Positions 34,481 through 44,332 of a stretch of 64,000 nt of DNA are shown here, in pieces. Source of the DNA: Lactiplantibacillus herbarum (lineage in GTDB: Bacteria; Bacillota; Bacilli; Lactobacillales; Lactobacillaceae); assembly GCF_001039045.1 (NCBI RefSeq), contig NZ_LFEE01000001.1, forward strand, positions 70,373 through 134,372, given 5' to 3'. Both the position numbers and the translations under genes were made by a program. Each line of letters begins with the position of its first letter. The stretch's first letter is position 1. A model generated the notes under the pieces. The model saw only the letters and a program-made list of their open reading frames with translations, was not told the DNA's origin and did not search any database.

Positions 34481-37087
34481 CTATTTTTCAGTACCTTGGC
34501 CGTCCCATTCACGTTCGAGAATTGTTTTCAATTCGCTAATTAGTGGTTCACGTGGGTTGGCAGTCGTGCATTGATCTTCGTAAGCCAGTTCGGCTAACTC
34601 ATCAACGGTCGCCTCAAAGTGCTTCTTTTCGACCCGGTTAGCTTTCAATGAAAGGGTAACATCCATTGAGTGAGCCAAGTCGATGTAAGCTTTAACTAAG
34701 CTTTCTTTGAGTTCTTCGTCCGTCTTGCCTGGTAGTCCCAGGGCACGGGCGATGTTGGCGTAATCGGCTAAGGCAGTGTTGTGGTTGTATTTAGGCCACA
34801 TTGCCAGCTTGGTTGGGATTTCAGCATTGTAACGAACTACTTGTGGGTAGGTAATCGCAATAGCTAATCCGTGTGGCAAATTGAACTCGCCGCCAAGTTT
34901 GTGGGCGATTGAATGGTTGATTCCTAAGAAGGCGTTGGCAAAAGCCATCCCTGCTAAAGTTGACGCGTTGTGCATCTTCTCACGGGCCAATTTGTCGCCA
35001 TCATAGGAAGCTTTCAAGTACTTGAAGGCCAATTGTAGGGCTTGAATCGACCAGCCACGAGTGAAATCTGATGCCATCGTTGATACGTAGGCTTCAGTAG
35101 CGTGGGTGATGACATCCAAACCAGTCCAAGCAGTCGTCCGCTTTGGTACAGTTTCCACAAATTGTGGATCAACGATCGCAATATCTGGTTGCATTGCATA
35201 GTCGGTGATTGGGTATTTGACGTGGGTCTTAGAATCCGTAATAACCGCGTATGGCGTTACTTCAGAACCAGTCCCAGAGGTCGTTGGAATCCCAATGTAA
35301 GTGACCTTGCTAGCAGCAGGCACCTTGTAAGTCCGTTTCCGAATATCCAAGAATTTCTGTTTAGCACCTAAGAAGGAAGCTTCTGGGTGCTCGTAGAAGA
35401 GCCACATCCCTTTGGCAGCGTCCATTGCGGAACCACCACCGAGTGCGATGATCGTATCTGGCTTGAAGGCTTTCATCCGTTCAACACCTTTATAGACGGT
35501 GTCTGTAGATGGGTTAGGTTCAACTTCTGAGAAGATGTCGATATCAACGGGATCAGTCCGTTTATTTAGGACAGATGTGACCCGATCAGCGTAGCCAAAT
35601 TCAACCATACCAGGATCACAAACTAAGAAGACCTTTTTGATACCTTGCATGCTTTCCAAGTAGCGAACGGAATTGCGTTCGAAGTAAACTTTGGGAGGCA
35701 TTTTGACCCATTGCATGTTATTGCGGCGTTTTGCAACTGTTTTAATATTAATCAGATCCATATCCGTAACGTTATGAGAAATCGAGTTGCCACCATATGA
35801 TCCGGTTCCCAGTGTCAATGAAGGTGCCATGTTGTTGTAAATGTTACCCAGACCACCAACTGAAGATGGTGTGTTAACTAAGATCCGGCAAGCAGGCATC
35901 TGTAGGCCAAATTCCTTAACCAGTTCATCATCAGTCGTGTGAATCCCAGCCGTATGGCCTAAACCACCATAGTGGAGTAATTGATCGGCCCGTTTGAAGG
36001 CTGCTTCGTGGGAATCTGACTTGTAAACGGTCAAGACTGGTGATAATTTTTCACCAGATAGTGGATATTTAACGCCGACACCGTTGATTTCAGCAATCAG
36101 GACGCGGCAATCCTTAGCGACATCTTTTAAACCAGCCATTTGGGCGATTTCGTAAGCAGTCTTCCCAGCAACGGGGCCACGAACCGTGTGACGGTTAGGA
36201 TCGATAACAGCGTCACTCAAGGCTTGAACATCCTTTGGTTTAACAAAGTAACAGCCAAGACGAATGAATTCAGCTTTAACTTCAGCGTAGATTTCTTTGT
36301 CGATGATGGCACTGTTTTCAGAAGCACAGATCATCCCATTATCAAAGGTTTTCGATAAGACCATGTCGTTAACGGCTTGTTTGTTATCAGCCGTCTTTTC
36401 AACGTAGGTTGGGCCGTTACCAGGACCAACGCCAAGGGCTGGCTTGCCTGATGAGTAAGCTGCGGTAACCATGCTTGGACCACCCGTTGCAAGAATCGTG
36501 GCAACGTCTGGGTGGTGCATCAAGGCATTGGTTGCTTCAATACTTGGATGTTCAATGTAAAGAACGGCATCTGCGGGGCCACCAGCTGCTTCGATTGCTG
36601 CACGCATGATCTTGGCTGCTTCAGAACTTGAGTTTTGTGCTTGTGGGTGAAAACCGAAGACGATCGTATTACGACCCTTTAGGGAAATTAACGTCTTGAA
36701 AACCGTCGTTGAAGTTGGGTTGGTAACTGGGGTGACCCCAGCAACGATCCCAACTGGTTCAGCAATTTCCATTAATTGTTCTTCGTCGTCATCTTTAAGA
36801 ATACCGACCGTCTTATCATGGCGCATGCTATTCCAAATATATTCGCTAGCATAGATGTTCTTGATGGCCTTATCTTCGACCACCCCACGTTTGGTTTCTT
36901 CAACGGCCATCTTGGCTAATTTCATGTGGCTGTCGAGGGCGGCAACCGCTACTTTTTCACATAAATCATCAATTTGTTCTTGCGTATATGATTTTAACTC
37001 AGCTAATGCTTTCTTTGAGCGTTGAACTAACTGATCGACCTCTGCTGCTTCTTTACTAATTTCTATTTTTTCTGTTGTTTTAATCAT
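34481..37087 (-). CDS. adhE: Bifunctional acetaldehyde-CoA/alcohol dehydrogenase
   Basis: An 868-residue fusion. Residues about 10-430 are the CoA-acylating aldehyde dehydrogenase domain, with the catalytic Cys in NGMICASENSAI. Residues about 455-860 are the iron-dependent alcohol dehydrogenase domain (GGGSAMDAAK; metal ligands in HATEAYVS and NHSIAHKLGGEFNLPHGLA). It reduces acetyl-CoA to ethanol and regenerates NAD. The ORF can be extended 39 codons, but ATG 37087 follows GGAGGAAACACTTC and gives the family length. It is monocistronic. Confidence 0.95.
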   Translation of the reverse strand: MIKTTEKIEISKEAAEVDQLVQRSKKALAELKSYTQEQIDDLCEKVAVAALDSHMKLAKMAVEETKRGVVEDKAIKNIYASEYIWNSMRHDKTVGILKDDDEEQLMEIAEPVGIVAGVTPVTNPTSTTVFKTLISLKGRNTIVFGFHPQAQNSSSEAAKIMRAAIEAAGGPADAVLYIEHPSIEATNALMHHPDVATILATGGPSMVTAAYSSGKPALGVGPGNGPTYVEKTADNKQAVNDMVLSKTFDNGMICASENSAIIDKEIYAEVKAEFIRLGCYFVKPKDVQALSDAVIDPNRHTVRGPVAGKTAYEIAQMAGLKDVAKDCRVLIAEINGVGVKYPLSGEKLSPVLTVYKSDSHEAAFKRADQLLHYGGLGHTAGIHTTDDELVKEFGLQMPACRILVNTPSSVGGLGNIYNNMAPSLTLGTGSYGGNSISHNVTDMDLINIKTVAKRRNNMQWVKMPPKVYFERNSVRYLESMQGIKKVFLVCDPGMVEFGYADRVTSVLNKRTDPVDIDIFSEVEPNPSTDTVYKGVERMKAFKPDTIIALGGGSAMDAAKGMWLFYEHPEASFLGAKQKFLDIRKRTYKVPAASKVTYIGIPTTSGTGSEVTPYAVITDSKTHVKYPITDYAMQPDIAIVDPQFVETVPKRTTAWTGLDVITHATEAYVSTMASDFTRGWSIQALQLAFKYLKASYDGDKLAREKMHNASTLAGMAFANAFLGINHSIAHKLGGEFNLPHGLAIAITYPQVVRYNAEIPTKLAMWPKYNHNTALADYANIARALGLPGKTDEELKESLVKAYIDLAHSMDVTLSLKANRVEKKHFEATVDELAELAYEDQCTTANPREPLISELKTILEREWDGQGTEK

Positions 37088-37283
37088 GAAGTGTTTCCTC
37101 CATCCAAATTCCTTGTGAATTAATTTACAAACTTTATTATATACGTCCTTTTTAATAATGCAACTATAAATTATAAAAAATAATAAATTCATTGTTATCA
37201 GCATTGTAAACCCTTAATACTTTCAACCAACCATTCAATGTAAATCTAGATTGTTAAGTTCATTGATGAACTTAACGGGACAA

Positions 37284-37317
37284 TAAAAAAGCGTGGTGGG
37301 ACATTTCCCGACCACAC
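37284..37317 (-). terminator. Terminator after the universal stress protein gene
   Basis: GTGGTCGGGA / TCCC.ACCAC stem on the minus strand followed by GCTTTTTTATT. The 37088-37283 stretch is the AT-rich adhE promoter region; no clear operator was recognised. Confidence 0.8.
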
Positions 37318-37363
37318 TTACTAACAATATCAAATTTAGTTGTTCAGTTTACAACAGTTACGT

Positions 37364-37825
37364 TTAACGCACCACAATTACTGAGATGGGCGCCTTCCGT
37401 GCTAACCGCGGTCCAATCGCACCCGCAATCTTAGAGTGTGGAAATTCAGTATCCGCACCCGTTACTAGTAAATCTGGTTTGAATTCTGGAATGACTTGTT
37501 CCAAGATAACGTCATCCACATCGCCACCTTCATAAACCAGCGGCTCAACCTGTTTAACTCCCCGTTGTTCAGCATACTTCACGTATTCCGCCACAACTTG
37601 TTCAACGTGTTCACGCTTAGCCTGCATCTTTGATGGTGTCAGCGAGTCAAAAATATTCATATCTGCGCTTTCAAGCACTGAGCAGATTCCTAGTGGAACA
37701 TTGTAGTCTAGTGCCACCGTTGTTGCATACCGGAAAGCACGTTCAGAAGAGGTGTTATCGTCCTCGTCAACCGTTAACAGAATCCGATGGTACGCTAGCG
37801 GCTCTTGCATTTCTTGATTATCCAT
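37364..37825 (-). CDS. Universal stress protein (UspA family)
   Basis: A 153-residue UspA-fold protein. ILLTVDEDDNTSSERAFRYATTVA carries the N-terminal Asp and strand. LLVTGADTEFPHSKIAGAIGPRLARKAPISVIVV resembles the ATP-binding G-2x-G-9x-G(S/T) region, but in degenerate form, so nucleotide binding is uncertain. GAGGAG precedes the ATG. It is monocistronic with its own terminator, between adhE and padR. Confidence 0.88.
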   Translation of the reverse strand: MDNQEMQEPLAYHRILLTVDEDDNTSSERAFRYATTVALDYNVPLGICSVLESADMNIFDSLTPSKMQAKREHVEQVVAEYVKYAEQRGVKQVEPLVYEGGDVDDVILEQVIPEFKPDLLVTGADTEFPHSKIAGAIGPRLARKAPISVIVVR

Positions 37826-37912
37826 AATTGCATCTCCTCATTACCTTGATAGTAACCACTGTCATTATAACAGTTTCAACCATCCACGGGGATACGTCTT
37901 GCTTATTGACAC

Positions 37913-38461
37913 TTAATTGGCTGGCAACTCCTGTAAAGTCGTTTTCAACCAATTGACATAGTATGTTTCACGACCAATTGCGTGCTGCAGAATCAGATAG
38001 TGGCCGTAATGTTGTTTAGCACCGGTTTGCTTGGGAAATACGGTTATCAAGCGTTCCTGTAGATGTGCTAACTTATCTGAATGTAATTGAAATTGTTCGT
38101 TTAGCATCGCGGTTAATCGCGGATCATGATTAGTTTGAATAAAGTACAGTTTTAAAATAAATTCATCTTTTGTAGCAGTTAGATCTGGTGTCCCCACACT
38201 GATCCAACCATGTAAGAGTTCACTTCCGCTCGTTGTGATGTGATATAGCTTCTTCTCTAGCTTCTCACCACTGAGCGTAATTTCGTGAGTCACATAACCC
38301 TGCTCTTCTAAGCGTTTTAACTGCGGATAGATTTGACTGTGCTGTGCCTGCCAAAACTCGCCGATCTCATTATCAAACGCCTTAGTTAGGTCATAACCGG
38401 TTAACGGCTGCTGGTTGAGCAGACCGAGAATAATGAATTGCAACTTATTTTTTTGCGCCAT
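37913..38461 (-). CDS. padR: PadR-family repressor of phenolic acid decarboxylase
   Basis: A 182-residue PadR regulator. The winged HTH is residues 8-85 (FIILGLLNQQPLTGYDL, FWQAQHSQIYPQLKRLEEQGYV). An alpha-helical C-terminal dimerisation domain follows. It is divergent from padA, and the shared promoter region holds an 18-bp palindrome. In lactic acid bacteria PadR represses padA until phenolic acids such as p-coumarate are present. AAGGAGG precedes the ATG. Confidence 0.93.
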   Translation of the reverse strand: MAQKNKLQFIILGLLNQQPLTGYDLTKAFDNEIGEFWQAQHSQIYPQLKRLEEQGYVTHEITLSGEKLEKKLYHITTSGSELLHGWISVGTPDLTATKDEFILKLYFIQTNHDPRLTAMLNEQFQLHSDKLAHLQERLITVFPKQTGAKQHYGHYLILQHAIGRETYYVNWLKTTLQELPAN

Positions 38462-38520
38462 TGGATATTCCTCCTTGACGATTATCTGATATCAGTATAC
38501 ACTAACCTTGTTGATTAAAA

Positions 38521-38538
38521 CATGTAATAAATTACATG
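38521..38538. promoter_or_regulatory. PadR operator
   Basis: CATGTAATAAATTACATG, a perfect palindrome between the divergent padR and padA genes, 40 bases before padA. The ATGTAAT core matches known PadR operators of lactic acid bacteria. Confidence 0.8.
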
Positions 38539-38577
38539 ATTAAATTGACATAATCTAAAATTAAGAAGGCAACTCAA

Positions 38578-39114
38578 ATGACAAAAACTTTTAAGACACT
38601 TGATGATTTCTTAGGCACCCACTTTATCTATACTTACGACAATGGTTGGGAATACGAATGGTACGCGAAGAATGACCACACCGTTGACTACCGTATCCAC
38701 GGCGGAATGGTCGCTGGCCGTTGGGTTCGCGATCAAGAAGCTAACATTGTTATGTTGACTGCCGGAATCTACAAAGTTGCTTGGACAGAACCAACTGGGA
38801 CAGACGTTGCGTTAGACTTTCTTCCTAATGAAAAGAAACTCAACGGAACTATCTTCTTCCCTAAGTGGGTTCAAGACCATCCTGAAATTTCCGTTACTTA
38901 CCAAAACGACCACATTGACTTAATGGAACAGTCTCGTGAAAAATACGCTACTTATCCTAAATTAGTCGTTCCTGAATTCGCCAACATCACGTACATGGGC
39001 GATGCTGGCCAAAACAACGAAGATGTCATCAGTGAAGCTCCTTACGCAGAACTTCCAGATGATGTTCGTAACGGTCGCTACTTTGACGAAAACTACCACC
39101 GTTTAAACAAATAA
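38578..39114 (+). CDS. padA: Phenolic acid decarboxylase
   Basis: A 178-residue decarboxylase with the residues known from the L. plantarum enzyme: Tyr18 and Tyr20 ([14 protein letters not shown]), Arg48 ([11 protein letters not shown]) and Glu71 (VAWTEPTGT). It decarboxylates p-coumaric, caffeic and ferulic acids to vinyl phenols, detoxifying plant phenolics released with cell-wall sugars. AAGAAGG precedes the ATG. It is followed by a parS site and a terminator. Confidence 0.97.
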   Translation: MTKTFKTLDDFLGTHFIYTYDNGWEYEWYAKNDHTVDYRIHGGMVAGRWVRDQEANIVMLTAGIYKVAWTEPTGTDVALDFLPNEKKLNGTIFFPKWVQDHPEISVTYQNDHIDLMEQSREKYATYPKLVVPEFANITYMGDAGQNNEDVISEAPYAELPDDVRNGRYFDENYHRLNK

Positions 39115-39129
39115 TTAATTAATCCAGAA

Positions 39130-39145
39130 TGTTTCACGTGAAACA
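39130..39145. promoter_or_regulatory. parS centromere site
   Basis: TGTTTCACGTGAAACA matches the bacterial ParB-binding consensus TGTTNCACGTGAAACA at every position and is a perfect palindrome. It lies 15 bases after padA and about 10 kb left of dnaA, as expected for origin-proximal parS. Confidence 0.9.
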
Positions 39146-39188
39146 TTTGAAGAATCTACCCTTTTTAGATTCTAAATATCCTGAAAAC

Positions 39189-39229
39189 AAAAGCTGTCAA
39201 ATCCGAAGTAATTCGGTTTGGCAGCTTTT
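39189..39229. terminator. Terminator after padA
   Basis: AAAAGCTG.CAAA.CCGAA / TTCGG.TTTG.CAGCTTTT long hairpin with T-rich end. It can also end the convergent GNAT gene. Confidence 0.85.
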
Positions 39230-39278
39230 ATTAATTCGATCACTGGCAGTATTCGATAACCATGTAAAGCCAGCGCTA

Positions 39279-39752
39279 TTAGTATTTATTTTCTGTCAAA
39301 TCCACCAGTGCAATATACTGTTCAGTCCGCGTATCACGTAACGTGTAGTTTGGTGGCAATGCGTCGCTGTCAGCTTTAACAATCTGGAAGCCTACTTGGG
39401 CGTAAAACTTGAGCGCATTTTCATTCGACATCACACATTTTAACGTTAACGGTGCTGTGGCGTATTGGCGCATCTCTGTCAGTAAGCTCTCCCCTACCTT
39501 GAGGTGTCGAAAGTCAGGTGCAACAAATAGCAAGTGAATAAAATTAGCTAACCGATAGAGTGAACAGAAACCCGCGCGCTGCCCATCAATCCATGCGACT
39601 AACACAAGCTCCCCACGGCTATCATCTTGAAAGTCTTCTAACTGTGGGTTAGCAACCCACGGAAAGTCTTGTTGCCGATCTACCAGATAGATTTCAGCTA
39701 AAGCTGCTTGATCTGCAGACGTCGCTGGTTTAATTTCGATTCGCTTTGTCAT
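39279..39752 (-). CDS. GNAT-family N-acetyltransferase
   Basis: A 157-residue acetyltransferase. FIHLLFVAPDFRHLKVGESLLTEM contains the strand and acetyl-CoA loop of the GNAT fold, in a variant form of the Q/RxxGxG/A motif (RHLKVG). CVMSNENALKFYAQVGFQIV is the conserved C-terminal block. The substrate is unknown. GAGGGGG precedes the ATG. It is convergent with padA. Confidence 0.85.
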   Translation of the reverse strand: MTKRIEIKPATSADQAALAEIYLVDRQQDFPWVANPQLEDFQDDSRGELVLVAWIDGQRAGFCSLYRLANFIHLLFVAPDFRHLKVGESLLTEMRQYATAPLTLKCVMSNENALKFYAQVGFQIVKADSDALPPNYTLRDTRTEQYIALVDLTENKY

Positions 39753-39913
39753 TAGGACGCCCCCTCAATTGATTTATTTTCATTATGACGTTAGTCCCAG
39801 TTAATTACAAACATTGCAAAACAATTAATCGTCAATACCCATACTGGCTTTCACCTACCGACTAGCGGTATAATGTTAGCCAATACTTTCACCATATGAA
39901 AGCGGGGAATAAA

Positions 39914-40780
39914 TTGAAAACCGCAATTGTTACGGATAGCGCGAGCTACCTATCAGCGGCCGACGTTGAAAAATATCATATTCACGTTGTTCCGATCACA
40001 GTTATTTTTGGTCAACAAACCTATTTAGAAAATGTTGAAATTACGGCTAAAGAATTTTATGAACGTATGCGTACTACGCCAGAACTACCGACAACGACTC
40101 AGGTGTCACTCGGTCAGATGCAAACGATGTACGACCAGTTAGCAGCTGAGGGCTATGATGCAGTTATTAGCATTCATCTTTCTTCTGGTATTACTAGTTT
40201 CATCACCAATCTGGAAAGCTACCTACCTAATATCACTAACATCAAGGTCTATCCGTTCGATTCACTGATTACTGCTGCCGGTGAAGCAAACATGGTCTTA
40301 TTAGCTGCCAAATTGGTTGCGGAGGGCTATGCTCCTGAGCAAGTTATTGAACAACTTATTAAGATTCGAGCAACTACTGGGGTTTATTTTGTCGTCGATA
40401 ATTTAAGTCACCTAGTCCGTACGGGACGCTTATCTAACGCGTCTGGCTTAGTCGGCAACCTTTTACGAATTAAGCCAATCCTAACTTTTAAAGATGGCAA
40501 AATCATTGCGATTGAAAAAGAACGGACGATGCGGCGAGCCTACGCCGCAATTAAAGCGAAATTAGCAGCAGCTATTAAAGCTGCGGATTATCCTTTACGC
40601 GTTACGATTGTGGCTGCAAACAACCCTAAGCTTCAAGATCAATGGGAAGCTGATTTACACGCTAGTTTCCCTGATTTAATCATTGACAAGAGTGACATTG
40701 GGCCAGTCGTCGGCGTTCACGTTGGCGAGGGAACTATGGGCCTGATCTGGGCACGCGATTGGGAACAGTGGCAAGTCTAG
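39914..40780 (+). CDS. DegV-family fatty-acid-binding protein
   Basis: A 288-residue DegV protein. KTAIVTDSASYL is the standard N-terminus; TTTQVSLGQM, SIHLSSGITSF and FVVDNLSHLVRTGRLS are the lipid-binding signature blocks. I use TTG 39914: GCGGGG lies 7-8 bases before it and the protein then begins exactly at the family start. The ATG at 39896 has no ribosome-binding site. DegV proteins (FakB type) present fatty acids to FakA kinase for phosphorylation. Confidence 0.87.
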   Translation: MKTAIVTDSASYLSAADVEKYHIHVVPITVIFGQQTYLENVEITAKEFYERMRTTPELPTTTQVSLGQMQTMYDQLAAEGYDAVISIHLSSGITSFITNLESYLPNITNIKVYPFDSLITAAGEANMVLLAAKLVAEGYAPEQVIEQLIKIRATTGVYFVVDNLSHLVRTGRLSNASGLVGNLLRIKPILTFKDGKIIAIEKERTMRRAYAAIKAKLAAAIKAADYPLRVTIVAANNPKLQDQWEADLHASFPDLIIDKSDIGPVVGVHVGEGTMGLIWARDWEQWQV

Positions 40781-40810
40781 TCACGCTATTAAGCAATTAT
40801 TAGATGATAC

Positions 40811-40865
40811 AAAAAATGAGACTATGACTTAGAGGTGCCCCCCTAAGAACATGGCCTCGTTTTTG
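40811..40865 (+). terminator. Terminator after degV
   Basis: AAAAATGAG / CTCGTTTTT outer stem with TATG/CATG and CTTAG/CTAAG inner stems. It ends in a T-run and merges into the repeat that follows. Confidence 0.75.
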
Positions 40866-40879
40866 TATTGCAGATGTCA

Positions 40880-41005
40880 ATAGCCGAAACGTGCGAAAAA
40901 AGCCAGTTGCCTCCGCTTAGCTACGGAAACCAAACGATTGAAAAACACAATCATTCGGCTTCCTAGGCTATGATCAGCAACTAACCGGCTTTTTTCACAC
41001 TCTCA
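40880..41005. repeat. Dispersed intergenic inverted-repeat element
   Basis: Ends pair imperfectly: GTGCGAAAAAAGCC.AGTTGC (40891-40910) with GCAACTAACCGGCTTTTTTC.CAC (40977-40999). The right end recurs inverted at 63963-64000, and the left part recurs diverged at 28970-29040. Non-coding, between convergent degV and an XRE gene. Confidence 0.65.
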
Positions 41006-41009
41006 CTAT

Positions 41010-41402
41010 TTACTTCCTCTGTTTGCGCTTTTTCTTCTTGGGCTTGGACTCACTTTTAGCTAGTAACTTGTACCCTTTTTTGATCAATTTCGTCCGCTGC
41101 TTCGAATTCAACTGTTCCCACAGCGTAAGCAACTCTGGTTCAATTGAACTGCTTTGTTCTTCAATAACTGCTTCATCAGCAGGCGTACTAACTGCCATGG
41201 CCTCCGTGGTCCCTAATAGCCATTCCGGCGAGACACCTAGCACAGTCGCCAGCACCGTAACCTTATCATGCTTAGCAACGTATTTATCACTCAACCACTG
41301 ACTGATTGACGACCGCCCAATCCCAGTTTGTTTAGATAACTGAGCAGAAGTGATGTTAGCTTGTTGCATTGCTGTTTTTAATCGTTCTGAAAAAACACCC
41401 AT
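41010..41402 (-). CDS. XRE-family transcriptional regulator
   Basis: A 130-residue protein. An N-terminal HTH (LKTAMQQANITSAQLSKQTGIGRSSISQWLSDKYV, residues 8-42, quoted as key region) resembles phage-repressor folds. The C-terminus is highly basic (SKPKKKKRKQRK). AAAGGAGG precedes the ATG. No target is evident. It is a single gene preceded by its own promoter region. Confidence 0.82.
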   Translation of the reverse strand: MGVFSERLKTAMQQANITSAQLSKQTGIGRSSISQWLSDKYVAKHDKVTVLATVLGVSPEWLLGTTEAMAVSTPADEAVIEEQSSSIEPELLTLWEQLNSKQRTKLIKKGYKLLAKSESKPKKKKRKQRK

Positions 41403-41526
41403 AACGATGACCTCCTTTATTTGATTTTCTGATAACTGCTTCTAAGTTAGCTATTATTCTAAGCTTATTACGCGCCAATTTCAATTAAGAGACTAACTTT
41501 GTTCACTTTTCTGAATATTCGTTCTA

Positions 41527-41556
41527 AATAAAAAGCCGGAAGAGTTAACTCCGACC
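41527..41556 (-). terminator. Terminator after the signal peptidase gene
   Basis: GTCGGA / TCCGGC stem (one G.T pair) with a 9-base loop and minus-strand CTTTTTATTT tail. Confidence 0.6.
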
Positions 41557-41559
41557 ATT

Positions 41560-42147
41560 TTAATATCCAATTGAATTAACATTATGTCGTTTCGTACTAC
41601 CTTTATCCCAAATCGGCACTTTAACTACCCCTAGCACCCGATCTGCAGGAACAAATCCCCAATAACGGCTATCATTAGAGACTGACCGATGATCACCAAG
41701 GACAAAGTAACTATTCTTTGGTACTTTGGTTGTTTTCAGCGTCCAACTATTGCGATTAGATAACTCATACAAGTCCCAGCTTCCCGTTCCTTGCGTTCGT
41801 TCAAACTGACTGATGTACTTTTGAGAAATCGCCTTGCCATTAACGTAGATCTTACCATCCTGCGCTTTGACCGTATCCCCCGGCATCCCAATCACTCGTT
41901 TGACGTACTTGACCGACTTGTAACGTGCATCTGGATCCACATGGTAAGCATTGAAGACAATGACACTCAGATGCTTGATCTTAGCAGTCTTCACAACGGC
42001 TACCCGTTCATTATTCTCCAAATTCGGTTCCATGGACGGACCATCCACCCGCACCATGCTGAACACAAAGTGCCTAATGACCATGGCTACTAGCAGACCA
42101 ACCACGATCGGCAAGACCCAGCTCATAATATTTTTAACAATTTTCAT
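41560..42147 (-). CDS. Signal peptidase I
   Basis: A 195-residue type I signal peptidase. One N-terminal TM helix (residues about 8-28, WVLPIVVGLLVAMVIRHFVF) precedes the catalytic Ser in VDGPSMEPNL and catalytic Lys in YVKRVIGMPGD. GDHRSVSNDSRYWGFVP is the conserved box E. ATG 42147 follows GGGAGAACG; the ORF can extend 16 codons upstream. It removes signal peptides from exported proteins at the membrane's outer face. Confidence 0.93.
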   Translation of the reverse strand: MKIVKNIMSWVLPIVVGLLVAMVIRHFVFSMVRVDGPSMEPNLENNERVAVVKTAKIKHLSVIVFNAYHVDPDARYKSVKYVKRVIGMPGDTVKAQDGKIYVNGKAISQKYISQFERTQGTGSWDLYELSNRNSWTLKTTKVPKNSYFVLGDHRSVSNDSRYWGFVPADRVLGVVKVPIWDKGSTKRHNVNSIGY

Positions 42148-42286
42148 CGAACGTTCTCCCTTACCCCACTCTAACTTCCAACAATTATAGTCCAATCTGT
42201 GCGGCTTGTCTGGTTTTAATGAAGTGGTTTTATAAATTTATAAGTAGCTGTTCAATCGTCGAAAGAACCCAGGCTATAACTAATCC

Positions 42287-42331
42287 AAAAAAAGACCATT
42301 TCAACATCGTATAGATGTTAAAACGGTCTTT
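42287..42331 (-). terminator. Terminator after mnmE-mnmG
   Basis: AAAGACC.TTT.AACATC / GATGTT.AAA.GGTCTTT stem and minus-strand T7 tract, about 70 bases past the mnmG stop. Confidence 0.85.
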
Positions 42332-42399
42332 AAGCGTAACCGACTAACAGCGTAGTTGATCACCTAATATAAAATTAATTATCTCAAGTCGTTTCTTAG

Positions 42400-44313
42400 C
42401 TAGTCTTGAACCTTAGCGATTCGACCTTGCTGGATATAAACACTCAAGATCGCAATATCTGCTGGGTTAACCCCACTAATTCGTGAAGCTTGTGCAATCG
42501 TAGTAGGTTGAATCTGCTTCAGCTTTTGATGGGCTTCAGTTGCTAAACCATCAATCGCATCATAGTCGATTCGTTCTGGAATACTCTTAGCTTCCATCTT
42601 CTTCAGCTTATCTACGCGCTCTTCAGCCTTTTGAATGTAACCCGCGTACTTAATCTGAATCTCAACTTGTTCAATCACGTGGCGTTCCAATGGCTGCGGC
42701 GCAGCGGGAATGAACTTCATCAAGTCGGCATAACTTACTTCAGGGCGCTTCAAGAAGTCGGCAGCTAGCACGCCATCCTTCAATTCACCTGAGCCATGCG
42801 CACGTACAAAGTCATTAATCTCATCGCCCGGCTTGATTCGAATCTTGTCTAACCGGTCAAGTTCAGCTTTGATCTGTTCGCGTTTAGCTTCAAAGGCCGC
42901 ATAACGTTCATCGTCAATCAATCCCAACTCATGCCCACGGTCCGTCAAACGCAAATCTGCGTTATCATGCCGTAAGATCAAGCGGTACTCTGCGCGACTA
43001 GTCAACAAGCGGTATGGTTCCTTAGTTCCCTTAGTTACTAAGTCATCAATCATCACACCGATGTAGGCATCACTACGCTTGAGCGTCAATTGGCCATTAT
43101 CCAATGCTCGTAAACCAGCATTGATCCCAGCAATTAACCCTTGGCCAGCGGCTTCTTCGTAACCCGAAGTTCCATTAGTCTGACCAGCAGTATAGAGATT
43201 CTTAACCCGCTTCGTTTCCAAAGTGGCTTTCAACTGGTAAGGTGCTACCACATCGTATTCAATCGCGTAGCCAGGACGCATCATTTCAGCATCTTCCAAC
43301 CCTTTGATTGAATGCAGGATGTCTTGTTGAACTTCTTCGGGCATCGACGTTGATAAGCCTTGGACGTACCATTCATCCGTATTACGACCTTCTGGTTCTA
43401 GGAAGAGTTGGTGACGCTTCTTATCCGCAAAACGGACGATTTTATCTTCGATTGATGGGCAATAACGAGGCCCAACACCTTCGATCACACCAGTAAACAT
43501 TGGTGCGCGGTCTAGGTTATCACGAATAATCTTATGCGTAGTTTCATTGGTATAGGTTAACCAGCATGATAACTGGTGTTGTAAGTCCAGGTAGTCTTCA
43601 TCCTTAGTTTCAAAACTAAAGTGATGAGGTTCTGGATCGCCTGGTTGTTCCTCGGTGACACTGTAATCAATGGTCGTCCCATCAACTCGTGGTGGCGTCC
43701 CAGTCTTGAAACGTTCGAGGTCAAAACCCAATCGTTCCAAATCACCGGATAACTTCATAGCTGGCTGTGAGTTGTTAGGACCAGATGAATACATTAATTC
43801 ACCAATAATAATCTTCCCACGAGCAGCCGTCCCAGTTGTCAGGACAACACTCTTAGCACTATAACGGGCACCAGTATTGGTAATGACCCCTTTACAGATA
43901 CCATCTTCAACAATCAAACCATCAACGATTCCCTGACGGAGCGTCAAGTTAGGTTCCTGTTCAATCGTATGCTTCATTTCAGAATGGTACGCATGCTTGT
44001 CTGCCTGAGCTCGTAAGGCCCGCACTGCAGGGCCTTTCCCAGTATTTAGCATCCGCATCTGAACGTAGGTCTTGTCGATATTACGACCCATTTCACCACC
44101 AAGGGCATCGATTTCACGAACCACGATTCCCTTTGCCGGGCCGCCGACTGACGGGTTACATGGCATAAAGGCAACCATGTCTAAGTTAATCGTCATCAAT
44201 AGGGTTCGGTTACCCATTCGAGCGGCAGCGAGGGCCGCTTCAGAACCGGCATGACCGGCACCCACGACGATCACGTCATAGTCGCGGCCTTGATACTGCT
44301 TTACTTCTGTCAT
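42400..44313 (-). CDS. mnmG: tRNA uridine-5-carboxymethylaminomethyl modification enzyme MnmG
   Basis: A 637-residue FAD protein (GidA). [21 protein letters not shown] is the dinucleotide-binding N-terminus. [14 protein letters not shown] and the later [16 protein letters not shown] are family signatures. Together with MnmE it modifies the wobble uridine of several tRNAs. It is downstream of mnmE with a 19-base gap. GGAGGAAATTAGTA precedes the ATG. Confidence 0.97.
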   Translation of the reverse strand: MTEVKQYQGRDYDVIVVGAGHAGSEAALAAARMGNRTLLMTINLDMVAFMPCNPSVGGPAKGIVVREIDALGGEMGRNIDKTYVQMRMLNTGKGPAVRALRAQADKHAYHSEMKHTIEQEPNLTLRQGIVDGLIVEDGICKGVITNTGARYSAKSVVLTTGTAARGKIIIGELMYSSGPNNSQPAMKLSGDLERLGFDLERFKTGTPPRVDGTTIDYSVTEEQPGDPEPHHFSFETKDEDYLDLQHQLSCWLTYTNETTHKIIRDNLDRAPMFTGVIEGVGPRYCPSIEDKIVRFADKKRHQLFLEPEGRNTDEWYVQGLSTSMPEEVQQDILHSIKGLEDAEMMRPGYAIEYDVVAPYQLKATLETKRVKNLYTAGQTNGTSGYEEAAGQGLIAGINAGLRALDNGQLTLKRSDAYIGVMIDDLVTKGTKEPYRLLTSRAEYRLILRHDNADLRLTDRGHELGLIDDERYAAFEAKREQIKAELDRLDKIRIKPGDEINDFVRAHGSGELKDGVLAADFLKRPEVSYADLMKFIPAAPQPLERHVIEQVEIQIKYAGYIQKAEERVDKLKKMEAKSIPERIDYDAIDGLATEAHQKLKQIQPTTIAQASRISGVNPADIAILSVYIQQGRIAKVQD

Positions 44314-44332
44314 TACTAATTTCCTCCTGCCA

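Noticed and set aside
37284..37317. Lacto-usp type leader for the stress protein
   Set aside because: The hairpin is downstream of the usp stop, with a T-run, so it is a terminator; I saw no structured leader upstream of the start.
39129..39341. A 70-codon ORF after padA
   Set aside because: It spans the parS palindrome and the padA terminator and lacks a ribosome-binding site.
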